From Notoacmeibacter sp. (lineage in GTDB: Bacteria > Pseudomonadota > Alphaproteobacteria > Rhizobiales > Rhizobiaceae), in NCBI GenBank assembly GCA_019912385.1, contig JAIOIW010000117.1, positions 33,532-97,531 of the forward strand: 64,000 nt of DNA, read 5' to 3'. Shown here one piece after another: positions 50,662 to 58,827 of this stretch. Numbering within the stretch: the first letter of the stretch is position 1; every line of letters starts with the position of its first letter. Both the position numbers and the translations under genes were made by a program. The notes beneath the pieces were generated by a model, which saw nothing but the letters and a program-made list of their open reading frames with translations, was not told the origin of the DNA and ran no database searches.

Positions 50662-51218
50662 GCCCGGCCCTCCACGTGGACGCGCAGGCGCTTGACGGAC
50701 CGGTCGAGACGTTCGCGGGCCGCCTTCTCGCCGCGCTGGTAGACCGCGCTGTCGAGGGCACGGTCGCACAGCACCACATCAAGAGCGGCGCTGATCATCG
50801 CGTCGCGGTCCTTCTCTTCCGGCAGGCGTTCTGCGACCGGGTGCTCGCGGATTTCGGCAAGCCGCTCCACGATCCGGTCGACCAGCAGCTCGGCCAGGTG
50901 ATCGAGACGTTGCTCGGTTTCCGGCGTTATAGAGGTCAGGGCCGTTGCGATGATGATCTCCACCTCCGCCGCCAGCGCCGGATCCCGGCTCAGTTCGGCG
51001 TCGATCTTGCGGACCGCGTGCAGCACGGTCGTGTGATCGCGTCCACCGAAAGCCCGGCCGATCTGCGGAAGGCTTTTCGGCGTCAGCCTCTTTGAGACGA
51101 ACATCGCCATCTGCCGAGCGCGCACCAGTGCGCGCGTTCGACGTTCGCTTTCAATGTCGGCGACCGTGAAGCCACACTGGGCAGCGGCAGCCTGTTTGAT
51201 CTGCTGGATACTGGTCAT
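50658..51218 (-). CDS. DnaA domain IV-like DNA-binding protein
   Basis: The protein has 186 residues. Residues 4-72 read like DnaA domain IV: IQQIKQAAAAQCGFTVADIESERRTRALVRARQMAMFVSKRLTPKSLPQIGRAFGGRDHTTVLHAVRKI, with the complete DnaA-box recognition signature (GGRDHTTVLHAVRKI). The AAA domain is absent; instead a helical C-terminal half follows. It could bind host DnaA boxes or phage sites to influence replication or host oriC. Confidence 0.87.
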   Translation of the reverse strand: MTSIQQIKQAAAAQCGFTVADIESERRTRALVRARQMAMFVSKRLTPKSLPQIGRAFGGRDHTTVLHAVRKIDAELSRDPALAAEVEIIIATALTSITPETEQRLDHLAELLVDRIVERLAEIREHPVAERLPEEKDRDAMISAALDVVLCDRALDSAVYQRGEKAARERLDRSVKRLRVHVEGRA

Positions 51219-51352
51219 GCCGGCCTCCCGTCCGAGAACGGCCGCGCGACCACCGGAAACAGCACGACATTGTCCGCCTTGACCGCTTCCAGGACGGCGG
51301 CCGTGTTGTCGGCCATCGCCGCCTCGTTCCAGCGATCCGTCTTCACGCTCAT
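51215..51352 (-). CDS. 45-residue phage micro-protein
   Basis: SVKTDRWNEAAMADNTAAVLEAVKADNVVLFPVVARPFSDGRPA. Its ATG overlaps the upstream stop by 4 bases and its stop overlaps the DnaA-like start, which is the main support. No family. Confidence 0.5.
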   Translation of the reverse strand: MSVKTDRWNEAAMADNTAAVLEAVKADNVVLFPVVARPFSDGRPA

Positions 51353-51576
51353 TGCACCGTTCCTCCCTGGTTGGAGAGCCGCTCCATGGCGGCGGCGAGC
51401 AGCGGCCGGGCCGAGCGAAGTTCTGCTTCCTGGCGCTCGGCCATTTCGGCCATCACCGCCAGCTGGTCGCGCCAGGCTTCGATCGTGGCCGGAGGCGTCG
51501 GCGATTTGCTGGTTGCCGCGCGCGTCATCTCGGTGGCGATTTCGGCGAGGATTTCGGAGAGGATCATGTCCATCAC
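51349..51576 (-). CDS. Phage early hypothetical protein
   Basis: The protein has 75 residues with a helical, Met/Ala/Glu-rich sequence (EILAEIATEMTRAATSKSPTPPATIEAWRDQLAVMAEMAERQEAEL). It starts 4 bases inside the MuB gene end and is translationally coupled to the next micro-gene. Confidence 0.55.
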   Translation of the reverse strand: MMDMILSEILAEIATEMTRAATSKSPTPPATIEAWRDQLAVMAEMAERQEAELRSARPLLAAAMERLSNQGGTVQ

Positions 51577-52592
51577 ACGCTCTCCACGTCACGGTTCGCC
51601 CAGGCCGCCTTCAGATCGTCGAGCGTCAGTGGCCGCTGCTCGCCGATCGCCAGCATCCTGGCCAGCTTGACCGTCATGTCGATCTGCCCGAAGGCGCCGG
51701 GCTTCTGCCCGACCCCGAGCAGGAACGCCGTCATCTTTTCGTCGTGGATGTCCCAGGCCTTGATGAATCGTGTCAGGTCCTGCTTCGTCGGCGTTGTGCG
51801 GCGAATGCGCTTGAAGACGCGCCGGCGCAGCTGGCCGTATTTGTTGCCCTCCAGCCAGCTGCCCGAAAAGCGGGCATAGGTTTCCTCATTGCCGAGCAGG
51901 GCAATGCCGCATCCGTAATTGTCGAGGAAGTGCCGGAGCTGGTTGATCGCGTCGTCGACGGCGTTCTGTGCCTCGTCGACGATCAGCAGCGAGCCGGCGC
52001 CGGCGCGGGAAAGCCGCTTTCCGATCGGCCTGACCAGCCGTCCCGGATTACGTTCGGCGACTTCGATCGCGTCGGCGATCTCCGACAGCATGCCGTGCAC
52101 CGTCTTCGTATGCGGCGACAGCGTCGCCATGAACACGTTGGCGTGGCTGTCGCGGTAACGGTTCGCCGTCATCGTCTTGCCGTGACCCGCGGCGGCGCTC
52201 ACCATCACCATGGCCGGCATCATCTGCGCCGTCGCCAGCATGTCGGTGACTTCGTCGGCAAAGCGGGTCTTCACGAAGGCGGGTGACACGGGGATCGTCG
52301 CCGCGATCGCGGCCATCTCGTCGACGGTGGCGAGCCAGTTCTCCACTTTCGCATTCTGGGTGTCGAGCCGGCCACTGTAGGATCCCGCATACCACATCGA
52401 GAACGTGGAGCCGGGCATGCCGATCCGCCTGCCCACGTCGGTTTTCGACCAGCCGGAGCGGCCTGCGACCTCGGCGACGCGAGCGACCAGCTCGCGCCAT
52501 TTCTTCAGATCGTCCGGTGTCCGCCCTTCGCCCTCCTGGAAGTCCTGGGGCGGTTCGGGCAAGGCCCAGCTTGTGGTGTCGATCGGTTTCAT
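51573..52592 (-). CDS. MuB-like transposition ATPase
   Basis: The protein has 339 residues. An N-terminal HTH (GWSKTDVGRRIGMPGSTFSMWYAG, about 47-70) precedes an AAA+ domain with Walker A AAAGHGKT (133-140) and Walker B LLIVDEAQ (202-209). MuB delivers target DNA to MuA and gives target immunity. The ATG at 52592 is downstream of the MuA stop (52671). Confidence 0.92.
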   Translation of the reverse strand: MKPIDTTSWALPEPPQDFQEGEGRTPDDLKKWRELVARVAEVAGRSGWSKTDVGRRIGMPGSTFSMWYAGSYSGRLDTQNAKVENWLATVDEMAAIAATIPVSPAFVKTRFADEVTDMLATAQMMPAMVMVSAAAGHGKTMTANRYRDSHANVFMATLSPHTKTVHGMLSEIADAIEVAERNPGRLVRPIGKRLSRAGAGSLLIVDEAQNAVDDAINQLRHFLDNYGCGIALLGNEETYARFSGSWLEGNKYGQLRRRVFKRIRRTTPTKQDLTRFIKAWDIHDEKMTAFLLGVGQKPGAFGQIDMTVKLARMLAIGEQRPLTLDDLKAAWANRDVESV

Positions 52593-52670
52593 GTATTCAG
52601 TCCTCGCTTTTGTGGCGCATTCGCGCCCTGTTATGGGCGGCTTTGGCCGCCCTTCTTTTTGCCGCACGCG

Positions 52671-54581
52671 TTACATTCCGGCCTGCCCGCCTGCGATCAG
52701 TCGCAGTGCGCGCGAAAAGCTTTCCTCCGCCTGTTCGTCCCATTCGGCCCGGTCGTCTTGTTCGACAGCCTGGGCCGCGGCCGTCGCCAGCCGCGTCACT
52801 TTCGGTGACGCCGGCTCCTGCGGTACCGGCGCCGGCAGTTCGCCATGCAGCCGCGCCAGCTCGTCGGCCGAGAGCGTCGTGTGCAGGCGCTGCTGTTCCC
52901 GGATCGCCCGCGTGTAGGCGTTGCGGTTCTTCGCGTGCGCCTTCGATTCCTGCATGTCGTCGAAGCCGGTCGCGTCGAAGCAGCCGGCACGCGCGATCAG
53001 TCTGTCGGTTGCGTCGTAGACCGAGATGCCCGCCTTCAGATGATCCGGGTCGAACCGCACGGTGACGTGCTTGCCCGCATGCGCGGTCAGCTCAGGCGCC
53101 CAGTAGCGGTTGCCGGCGAAATGGATCTCGCCATTGCCTTTCGATGTGCGGATGCGCTCGGCCGCCATGAGCCACAGCGATCGCTGCGCGGCGGTCGCCC
53201 GGCGCACGATGGCCTCGGCATAGGATGCCTCGAAGGTCTCGTCGAAACTGCGGCCCTGGGCCGTCTCGGTATTGCGCTTGCTGCGCGAGTTGTGCTCGGC
53301 GATCTCGCACTCGACGAGTGCAGCGAACGTGTCCCACGCGACCGCCCTCTCGCCGTAGTTTTCCGGCTTGGCGTCCGGCCGGTTGCCGGTATAGGCGCCG
53401 GCGCATGCCGGGTGTCTGGCGATGTTTTCGGCAAAGTCCCGAAACGCGCGCTCGATCGGCTTCGACTGGCCGGAATAGGGCGTCGTCCAGCGCACCTCGA
53501 TCCCGAGCGCGGTCAGGATGCCGACCGGATCTTCGTCCTTGACCTTGAATCGGTACCGGTTCGCCGCACCGCCCGAAATCCACTTCGATGTGAAGGCCCG
53601 GCCATTGTCCGAGTAGAGCGCGTCGGGGATGCCGAAGCGCTCCACCACGTCGCCGATCGCCAGCCTGGTCGCATGGCGGTCCTCGGTCTCCGCCAGCCGC
53701 CAGCCGACGAACTTGCGCGAATAGATGTCCTGGATGGCGACGATGCAGGGGCGGAACACGCGGTCGCCGCGGCGCACGAACACGTCGAACTTGTGTCCGT
53801 CGATATTGACATATTGCATCGCGTGCAGATGAGCGACCGAGCGTGTCTGTGCCGGATAAAGCGCCTTGGCCGTGTCGCGGCCATCGCGCGCGAGCTTCTG
53901 CACAGCCTTCGGCACATCGGCATCCAGATGGCGGCGTAGCGCCCGTTCGCTCGGGATCGGTGTCCAGCCGTTCTGCTCCGCGAGCTTCTTCATGCGGCGG
54001 TAGCAGGCCGAGAAGGCCGGGCGCTCGGGGCGCAGGAAATCGGACTTGAGGGTGGCGTAGGCCTGTTCGTGGCAGTCGCCGCGCGCGCCGGTTCCGCCAT
54101 AGCCCGGCGCCAGCGCGGCCAGCCAATCGGCGCGTTTCACGCCATGGATCAGCTTGCGCCAGTTATGCACCGACGCGGCCGACACGCCGGCCTCTCCGGC
54201 GGCGCGCGCGATCGCCGCCGTGACACTCAGCCCGCCCGCCCGGTACCGCTCCACCGTGGCCAGCACCGCCAGCCGCTGTTCGGCCGTCCGCTTGTGCTTT
54301 GCCGGCAATGCCTCGAACCGTTGCCACAGCTCTTCCGCCTTCTCCGCCGCTGGGGCGGATGAGGGGAAAGCCATGCTCAATCGCACCTGGACCGGCCCCG
54401 GCAGCGACGACACGTGATACTCGGTCCCGCCGCCGCGGCCGCCCTGGCGCTTGCGCGCGTTCCAGCCCTGCGTCTTGGCAAGTCTGGTGATCCCGCGCTC
54501 GCTGGCCGGCAGATCCCGCCCCGCGGCCCGCGCGATTTCCGCTGGCGCAAACCACTCCCGCATCTCTTCCCCCGTGCCCAT
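52671..54581 (-). CDS. MuA-like DDE transposase
   Basis: The protein has 636 residues. An N-terminal Mu-type DNA-binding wHTH (EWFAPAEIARAAGRDLPASERGITRLAKTQGWNARKR) and the end-binding domains precede a catalytic core with D261 (YVNIDGHKFD), D325 (LYSDNGRAF) and E377 (KPIERAFRDF), and the Mu C-terminal domain. Catalytic spacing is close to MuA. The start at 54581 is preceded by GAGGGG; the upstream ATG at 54602 lacks a site. Confidence 0.94.
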   Translation of the reverse strand: MGTGEEMREWFAPAEIARAAGRDLPASERGITRLAKTQGWNARKRQGGRGGGTEYHVSSLPGPVQVRLSMAFPSSAPAAEKAEELWQRFEALPAKHKRTAEQRLAVLATVERYRAGGLSVTAAIARAAGEAGVSAASVHNWRKLIHGVKRADWLAALAPGYGGTGARGDCHEQAYATLKSDFLRPERPAFSACYRRMKKLAEQNGWTPIPSERALRRHLDADVPKAVQKLARDGRDTAKALYPAQTRSVAHLHAMQYVNIDGHKFDVFVRRGDRVFRPCIVAIQDIYSRKFVGWRLAETEDRHATRLAIGDVVERFGIPDALYSDNGRAFTSKWISGGAANRYRFKVKDEDPVGILTALGIEVRWTTPYSGQSKPIERAFRDFAENIARHPACAGAYTGNRPDAKPENYGERAVAWDTFAALVECEIAEHNSRSKRNTETAQGRSFDETFEASYAEAIVRRATAAQRSLWLMAAERIRTSKGNGEIHFAGNRYWAPELTAHAGKHVTVRFDPDHLKAGISVYDATDRLIARAGCFDATGFDDMQESKAHAKNRNAYTRAIREQQRLHTTLSADELARLHGELPAPVPQEPASPKVTRLATAAAQAVEQDDRAEWDEQAEESFSRALRLIAGGQAGM

Positions 54582-54594
54582 GAAACCCCTCGTT

Positions 54595-54801
54595 TCAGCC
54601 ATGAACGGCCTGTTGGTCGCGCTCGCGTTTCGCCTGCCTCCACTCGCGCAGATACTCGCGGTAGACGAGCAGCTCGGTCTCGGTCAGTTCGGCGCCGGCC
54701 TTCTTCTTGCGCCGGGCCGCCTTCAGCGCGCGTTGCCGTGCGCAGCGGACACTGGTCTCGTCGCAATCGGGCAGCGCGCAGCTGAAGCAGGGATCGATCA
54801 T
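54595..54801 (-). CDS. Small Cys-rich phage protein
   Basis: The protein has 68 residues. Four cysteines (DPCFSCALPDCDETSVRCARQ) at the N-terminus suggest zinc binding, followed by basic helices (KAARRKKKAGAELTETELLVYREYLREWRQAKRERDQQ). It probably binds nucleic acid. Its ATG shares base 54801 with the stop of the upstream gene. Confidence 0.65.
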   Translation of the reverse strand: MIDPCFSCALPDCDETSVRCARQRALKAARRKKKAGAELTETELLVYREYLREWRQAKRERDQQAVHG

Positions 54802-55262
54802 CACCGCCCCCGCTTGATGTCGACGGGCACCGCCCGCAGCGTGCGCAGCTTGTGCGCCAGCGCCTTCTGCTCCTGCTGCAGCCGCGCGATCTCGGCGAGC
54901 CGGGCCTCGTCGCCCTGCAGGACGATCAGGCCGTCGTCGGAGACGGCGCGGTCCCACAGCTCGACCCGGCCGGTCGCGCGCACGAAGGCCTTGAAGCGCA
55001 CGAGCGTGATGTCGTGGCCGGTCTTGGCGGGCGATGTGTAGTTGTCGAGCTGCGCCCTGGAGAAACTCGGAAGGCCCAGCGCCAGCGCCATGGAGTCGGC
55101 GATCGCCTCGCGGCCGCGGCCGCTGGCGCGGATTGCCTCCGACATGGCGGTTTTCATCCTGAGCCGGAAGCGTTCGACGTCGATGGCCGGCGCCGCCTCG
55201 CGGCTTTCGAAGACAGGCGCAGTGAACAGATCGGCCTGGCCTGGATGTTGGAGGTTACGCAT
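54801..55262 (-). CDS. Phage early protein, unknown
   Basis: The protein has 153 residues: ERFRLRMKTAMSEAIRASGRGREAIADSMALALGLPSFSRAQLDNYTSPAKTGHDITLVRFKAFVRATGR, then a coiled coil. The first part looks like a DNA-binding helical domain of Mu-like early regions. The ATG at 55262 overlaps the upstream gene's end. Confidence 0.62.
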   Translation of the reverse strand: MRNLQHPGQADLFTAPVFESREAAPAIDVERFRLRMKTAMSEAIRASGRGREAIADSMALALGLPSFSRAQLDNYTSPAKTGHDITLVRFKAFVRATGRVELWDRAVSDDGLIVLQGDEARLAEIARLQQEQKALAHKLRTLRAVPVDIKRGR

Positions 55263-55485
55263 GACAAGTCTCCTTCGCGATCTCCTTGACCGCGATGCTG
55301 ATGTAGCCCCGAAGCTGATGTGCAAGATGGTCGCGGATCTCCGGATCTTCGGCCCGATCGCATTCGCTCGCGATCCGATGGATCATCCGCGTCGTCTTCG
55401 CGGGAATCGCGAAATAATGCTCGGCGCAGAAGATGCAGCGCGGCGGCGGCGCCTGCTCGCAGCCTGGCACCGGACAGCGTCTCAT
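55255..55485 (-). CDS. Small Cys-rich phage protein
   Basis: The protein has 76 residues. CPVPGCEQAPPPRCIFCAEHYFAIP suggests a small zinc ribbon; the rest is helical. Start overlaps the ParB-like gene stop by 4 bases. Confidence 0.6.
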   Translation of the reverse strand: MRRCPVPGCEQAPPPRCIFCAEHYFAIPAKTTRMIHRIASECDRAEDPEIRDHLAHQLRGYISIAVKEIAKETCHA

Positions 55486-56282
55486 GCCTTCTCTCCGAAA
55501 TAGATGCGGTTTTTGGAGAGGCCGCGATTGTACTGTTCGGTCAGGGTGAGCCGGATGGCCGTTTCTGCCGAGCCGCCGGCGATCTTGCGCATTGCTTCGG
55601 CATTTCCGGACAGCTCGCCGGGAGTCTGGCCGGCTAGGATTCGGACCAGGCGCGGTCGGTCGATCTCCGGGTTGGAGCGGATCAACCTGGAAAGCGCGGT
55701 GATGACTGTACCCTTCAGCGCCTTTGCTTCATTTGGCCATGCTCCGCGGATAGTGGTGAGAGCATCGCGCACGGCTGCGTCGCCGGAGAGTCCGAGCGCA
55801 CGCTCAATTGCCGAAACGGCGTTGGTCTTGTTAGGCCCTGTCACGCCTGGCGCAGGTGTGATCTCGCAGCCGGCCTCGTCGAGTACGTTCTTGATGCGCA
55901 CGGCAGTCTGGTCACCTGCTGTCAATCCGGCCCAGTACTTTTCGACCGGGGTGACGGCAACACGACCTGAGTTGATGGCTATGAAGCTTTCTGCTTCCTC
56001 CTCGACGCTTGACAGCGCCACGATGCAGGCTGGCACCTCCGTAATCATGGGATGGCGCCGTGCAGCTTCGACGCGATGCTGACCGTCCTGGACCGCGAAC
56101 CTGCCGTCTGGCTTCGACGTAAGCGAAACCGGCTGAAAATCCCGCCAGTTGAACTCGCGAAGGATTGCCCTGACACGGTGTTCTTTCAGGTCGCGCTGGT
56201 AATTGTGATCGACGTAGATGTCGTCAATGGCGACCCACCGCAGTTCCGGCTTTTCGCCGATGGTGCGATTAACCTCGTTCAT
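55482..56282 (-). CDS. ParB-like protein (DUF6551)
   Basis: The protein has 266 residues. ELRWVAIDDIYVDHNYQRDLKEHRVRAILREFNWRDFQPVSLTSKPDGRFAVQDGQHRVEAARRHPMITEVPACIV is a ParB/sulfiredoxin-fold domain (D-G-Q-H-R core). Such phage ParB-like proteins sit in Mu early regions. The enzymatic activity is unknown; ParB-like folds can bind CTP or act as nucleases. Confidence 0.78.
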   Translation of the reverse strand: MNEVNRTIGEKPELRWVAIDDIYVDHNYQRDLKEHRVRAILREFNWRDFQPVSLTSKPDGRFAVQDGQHRVEAARRHPMITEVPACIVALSSVEEEAESFIAINSGRVAVTPVEKYWAGLTAGDQTAVRIKNVLDEAGCEITPAPGVTGPNKTNAVSAIERALGLSGDAAVRDALTTIRGAWPNEAKALKGTVITALSRLIRSNPEIDRPRLVRILAGQTPGELSGNAEAMRKIAGGSAETAIRLTLTEQYNRGLSKNRIYFGEKA

Positions 56283-56554
56283 GCCGCTGCCATCAGCCGA
56301 GCGGCTTCCGCGGCATAGGACAGTTCCAGTCCCGGCGAGCGGAGTAGCTTGGCGATGGCCGCTTCCTCCGCCGCGCCGCGCTCCAGGCGCTCAAGCCGGC
56401 GCTCGAAGGCGTTCATGACCACGTCGAGCAGCGGCCGCCAGGCATTCGCCATCTCCAGCTGCACGTCGGCTGGCACCGGCTCCCAGCGGGCGCCGGAAGC
56501 GGTCCGCCAATGCAGTGCACCGCCGATCACCGTGAATTCGCGTGTCTCGGTCAT
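56279..56554 (-). CDS. Phage early hypothetical protein
   Basis: The protein has 91 residues (ETREFTVIGGALHWRTASGARWEPVPADVQLEMANAWRPLLDVVMNAFERRLERLERGAAEEAAIA). It is co-oriented and overlaps both neighbours by 4 bases. No recognised family. Confidence 0.58.
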   Translation of the reverse strand: MTETREFTVIGGALHWRTASGARWEPVPADVQLEMANAWRPLLDVVMNAFERRLERLERGAAEEAAIAKLLRSPGLELSYAAEAARLMAAA

Positions 56555-57465
56555 GAGCCGTCTCCTTCCGCCAGAATGTCTTCGATGGTGTTGCGCCAGG
56601 TCGCGACGAGCGCACGGGCGCTCTCTTCCTCGGTCATCAGCAAGGCGGCGAGATCGTCGGCGTTCTCGCTCACGAAACGGCGCCGTGTCTCCGAGGCGGT
56701 TCGGCCCCAGGTACCGGCAAGACGGTTGTAAACCTTCGTCTGCGCAGGGACCTTCGCCGCCGTTCCACCCAGCGCCTCGCCGATGATCGCGTCCGGATCC
56801 TTGCCCGCCGCGATCCATTCCACGATCGCCTTCTTCTGCGCCTCGCCCAGCTCGGCGAGCTTCAGCAGCGCCGCCTGGTTGTCGGCCCAGCGCGTGCCGC
56901 GCAGCGCACGCTGCAGATCGCCCGGAAGATTCAAGGCGATCCGCTGGGCATACTCGACGGCGCGCCGCGAAAGGCCGAGCCGCTCGGCACAGCTCGCCGC
57001 GAAGCCGCGTGCGGCTTCCTCGGCGATGGTGTCGATGGGGCAGTCGTCCAATTGCGCAAAGTTTGCGCAATTGGAGAATTGCGGGTTTCCCCGCCTGATC
57101 TCGCCGTGGGTCTCACTCCAGGCGCGGCGATAGATCTGCACCGCGATCGCCCGGTCCAGCGCCGTCAGCTCGTGACGGAACAGGTTCGCCGCGACCTCCA
57201 TGCGGTCGGCGACCGCCTTGCTGGCATTGATGACAAGGCAGGTGATCTCCGTCTCGTCGTTCAGTTCGACCGCGCGCAGCCGGTGCCCGCCGTCGATCAG
57301 CGTATAGGGCCGCTTGGCCCGCGGCGTCGGCCGCACCAGGATCGGATCGATGAACGCACCGCCGACGATCTCCGTCTGGATCGCCAGCGCGTAATCCTCG
57401 TCGACCGGCCGCGACCGGTCTTCGGGCACCAGGATCTTGTCGAGCGCGATATCCTGCAGCTTCAT
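56551..57465 (-). CDS. ParB/RepB/Spo0J-family protein
   Basis: The protein has 304 residues. The ParB N-terminal domain KLQDIALDKILVPEDRSRPVDEDYALAIQTEIVGGAFIDPILVRPTPRAKRPYTLIDGGHRLRAVELND has the D-G-x-H-R signature; a helical HTH-like central region (LGLSRRAVEYAQRIALNLPGDL) follows. It is divergent from the DUF6551 protein, so the phage codes two ParB-like proteins. Confidence 0.82.
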   Translation of the reverse strand: MKLQDIALDKILVPEDRSRPVDEDYALAIQTEIVGGAFIDPILVRPTPRAKRPYTLIDGGHRLRAVELNDETEITCLVINASKAVADRMEVAANLFRHELTALDRAIAVQIYRRAWSETHGEIRRGNPQFSNCANFAQLDDCPIDTIAEEAARGFAASCAERLGLSRRAVEYAQRIALNLPGDLQRALRGTRWADNQAALLKLAELGEAQKKAIVEWIAAGKDPDAIIGEALGGTAAKVPAQTKVYNRLAGTWGRTASETRRRFVSENADDLAALLMTEEESARALVATWRNTIEDILAEGDGS

Positions 57466-57899
57466 CAGTCGTGCTCCTTCAGGGCGTCACGCGCCCGCGC
57501 CGCCATCGTCGCGTAGCTGTCTTCGAATTCGGGGCTGATCATTCTCTCGTCGACCACCTCCAGCGCCCTGAAGGTCGAGGCGCGTGCCCGGCCGAGTTCG
57601 CGTGCCAGCCGGTTGCGAGAAAAGCCGAACTGGTGGACCAGGATGTGGATCGCGATCTGCCGCGCCAGCGCGGCATCCAGCCACTGCCGCGGCGGGTGCG
57701 CGATATCGGTGATCGAAAGATGCGGGAAGCCGCTTTGAACGGCCTTCAATGCTGCCTCGATCACACGATCGGCCGGCCAGTCATGGGAAGGCGAACCCGG
57801 ACCGTGGGAGGGGCGCCGGTCCGGGTTCTCGCTCTGGAGCGGGGAGGAGGTGCGCTCCAGCGCTTGAGCAAGGGAAAGGAAGGGCAGGTCGTTCGTCAT
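57465..57899 (-). CDS. Early protein with DnaA domain IV-like HTH
   Basis: The protein has 144 residues. The C-terminal part QIAIHILVHQFGFSRNRLARELGRARASTFRALEVVDERMISPEFED resembles the DnaA domain IV helix pattern (A-R-Q-x-A-x-x-L...L-x-x-x-G-R-x-x-x-T-x-x-x-A-x-x-x-V), less strictly than the protein at 50658. The N-terminus is Pro/Ser-rich and disordered. Confidence 0.6.
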   Translation of the reverse strand: MTNDLPFLSLAQALERTSSPLQSENPDRRPSHGPGSPSHDWPADRVIEAALKAVQSGFPHLSITDIAHPPRQWLDAALARQIAIHILVHQFGFSRNRLARELGRARASTFRALEVVDERMISPEFEDSYATMAARARDALKEHD

Positions 57900-58033
57900 G
57901 CCGCTGCCCACGCGATCAGCGCGTCAAGCGCGTTGAACAGCAGCCACGACGCGACGCCGCAGCCGACAATGAAAATGACCAGCCGCGTGGCGGCATCGGT
58001 GGTGTAGCTGATGCGCTCAAGGGTCGGACGCAT
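57896..58033 (-). CDS. 45-residue membrane micro-protein
   Basis: One membrane segment (AATRLVIFIVGCGVASWLLFNALDALIAW) fills the chain. The stop overlaps the next gene's ATG by 4 bases. Possibly a superinfection or host-membrane protein; unknown. Confidence 0.55.
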   Translation of the reverse strand: MRPTLERISYTTDAATRLVIFIVGCGVASWLLFNALDALIAWAAA

Positions 58034-58038
58034 GGGGT

Positions 58039-58365
58039 TCACCTCGAAAGCTTGTGTCTGAGAAACGCCGCTTCGGCTTCGAGCAGCTCGGTGTAGCGCG
58101 CACGGGAGATGACGACGCTGTCGCCTGTTCCGCTGCGGCGGCGCCAGCGCGCCGGCGTGCCGCTCTCCTCGATCTCTCCGAGAAAACGGTGCCATGAGCT
58201 CCTGGAGATCGGTGCCAGCTTCATGGCGCGCAGCTGCTCGTTGAGTGCGTCGAGCGCGCCGCCCTGGGTCATGTGACGGCTGACCATGGCCGCGTCGATC
58301 GCTCCGGCGATCGCCTCGTCGGCCGTGCGTGGCAGGAGATGTACGGAGGACGGACGCTTTGCCAT
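58039..58365 (-). CDS. Early protein resembling the N-terminus of Mu gp27 (DUF3486)
   Basis: The protein has 108 residues. PSSVHLLPRTADEAIAGAIDAAMVSRHMTQGGALDALNEQLRAMKLAPISRSSWHRFLG parallels the N-terminal DNA-binding part of the phage's own gp27 (LSSIELLP...ISRSAFGRY). The remainder differs. It lies directly after ner. Confidence 0.65.
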   Translation of the reverse strand: MAKRPSSVHLLPRTADEAIAGAIDAAMVSRHMTQGGALDALNEQLRAMKLAPISRSSWHRFLGEIEESGTPARWRRRSGTGDSVVISRARYTELLEAEAAFLRHKLSR

Positions 58366-58366
58366 G

Positions 58367-58693
58367 TCAGCTCGCCTCCGTCAGTTCTGTCACCGCGTTT
58401 CGCCGTTGAGCGAGGGTCGGAACCCTGCTCCAATCCTGGGGCGATCGCCGCTGACCGGACGGACGGTACCGCGTCCGCCACAGCAGATGTGGTTTGGTTC
58501 CGAGAGCAGCGGCGATCGCACGCTCGCCCTTGATGTTCGGCTCGCGCAGTGTGTTGCGCGCCGTGCCGGGAGTGAGATTGTACCGGCGGTCGATCTCCGC
58601 GGCCGTCAGACCCTTCGCGAGCATCCGGCCTTTGATGGCCGCCTGCTCCTCGATGCGCGGATCGGTCTTGGCGGGACGGGCGATCTGGTTCAT
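58367..58693 (-). CDS. ner: Ner-like early transcription regulator
   Basis: The protein has 108 residues. The HTH KGLTAAEIDRRYNLTPGTARNTLREPNIKGERAIAAALGTKPHLLWRTRYRPSGQRR matches the Ner/Nlp (HTH_35) family. Ner represses both early and repressor promoters in Mu to keep the lytic choice. The ATG at 58693 follows AGGA. It is divergent from the c repressor across a 134-bp control region. Confidence 0.9.
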   Translation of the reverse strand: MNQIARPAKTDPRIEEQAAIKGRMLAKGLTAAEIDRRYNLTPGTARNTLREPNIKGERAIAAALGTKPHLLWRTRYRPSGQRRSPQDWSRVPTLAQRRNAVTELTEAS

Positions 58694-58827
58694 GTTGGTC
58701 CTTTGGATTTGGGAGGCGGCTAGGCCTCCCTTTTCCGGGGTTCGTATTCTGCAAACGAGGGGAGTAAACACACAAAAATGGTTTTAGTCAACTACGAACG
58801 TGGGTTGATTGCCCGCGTGTGTGTTCA
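58694..58827. promoter_or_regulatory. c/ner divergent control region
   Basis: Contains an inverted repeat AACACACA (58767-58774)/TGTGTGTT (58818-58825) enclosing an imperfect GTCAAC (58787-58792)/GTTGAT (58804-58809) pair, likely repressor operators. A GC hairpin GGGAGGC (58711-58717)/GCCTCCC (58724-58730) lies in the ner leader. Promoters not resolved. Confidence 0.65.
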
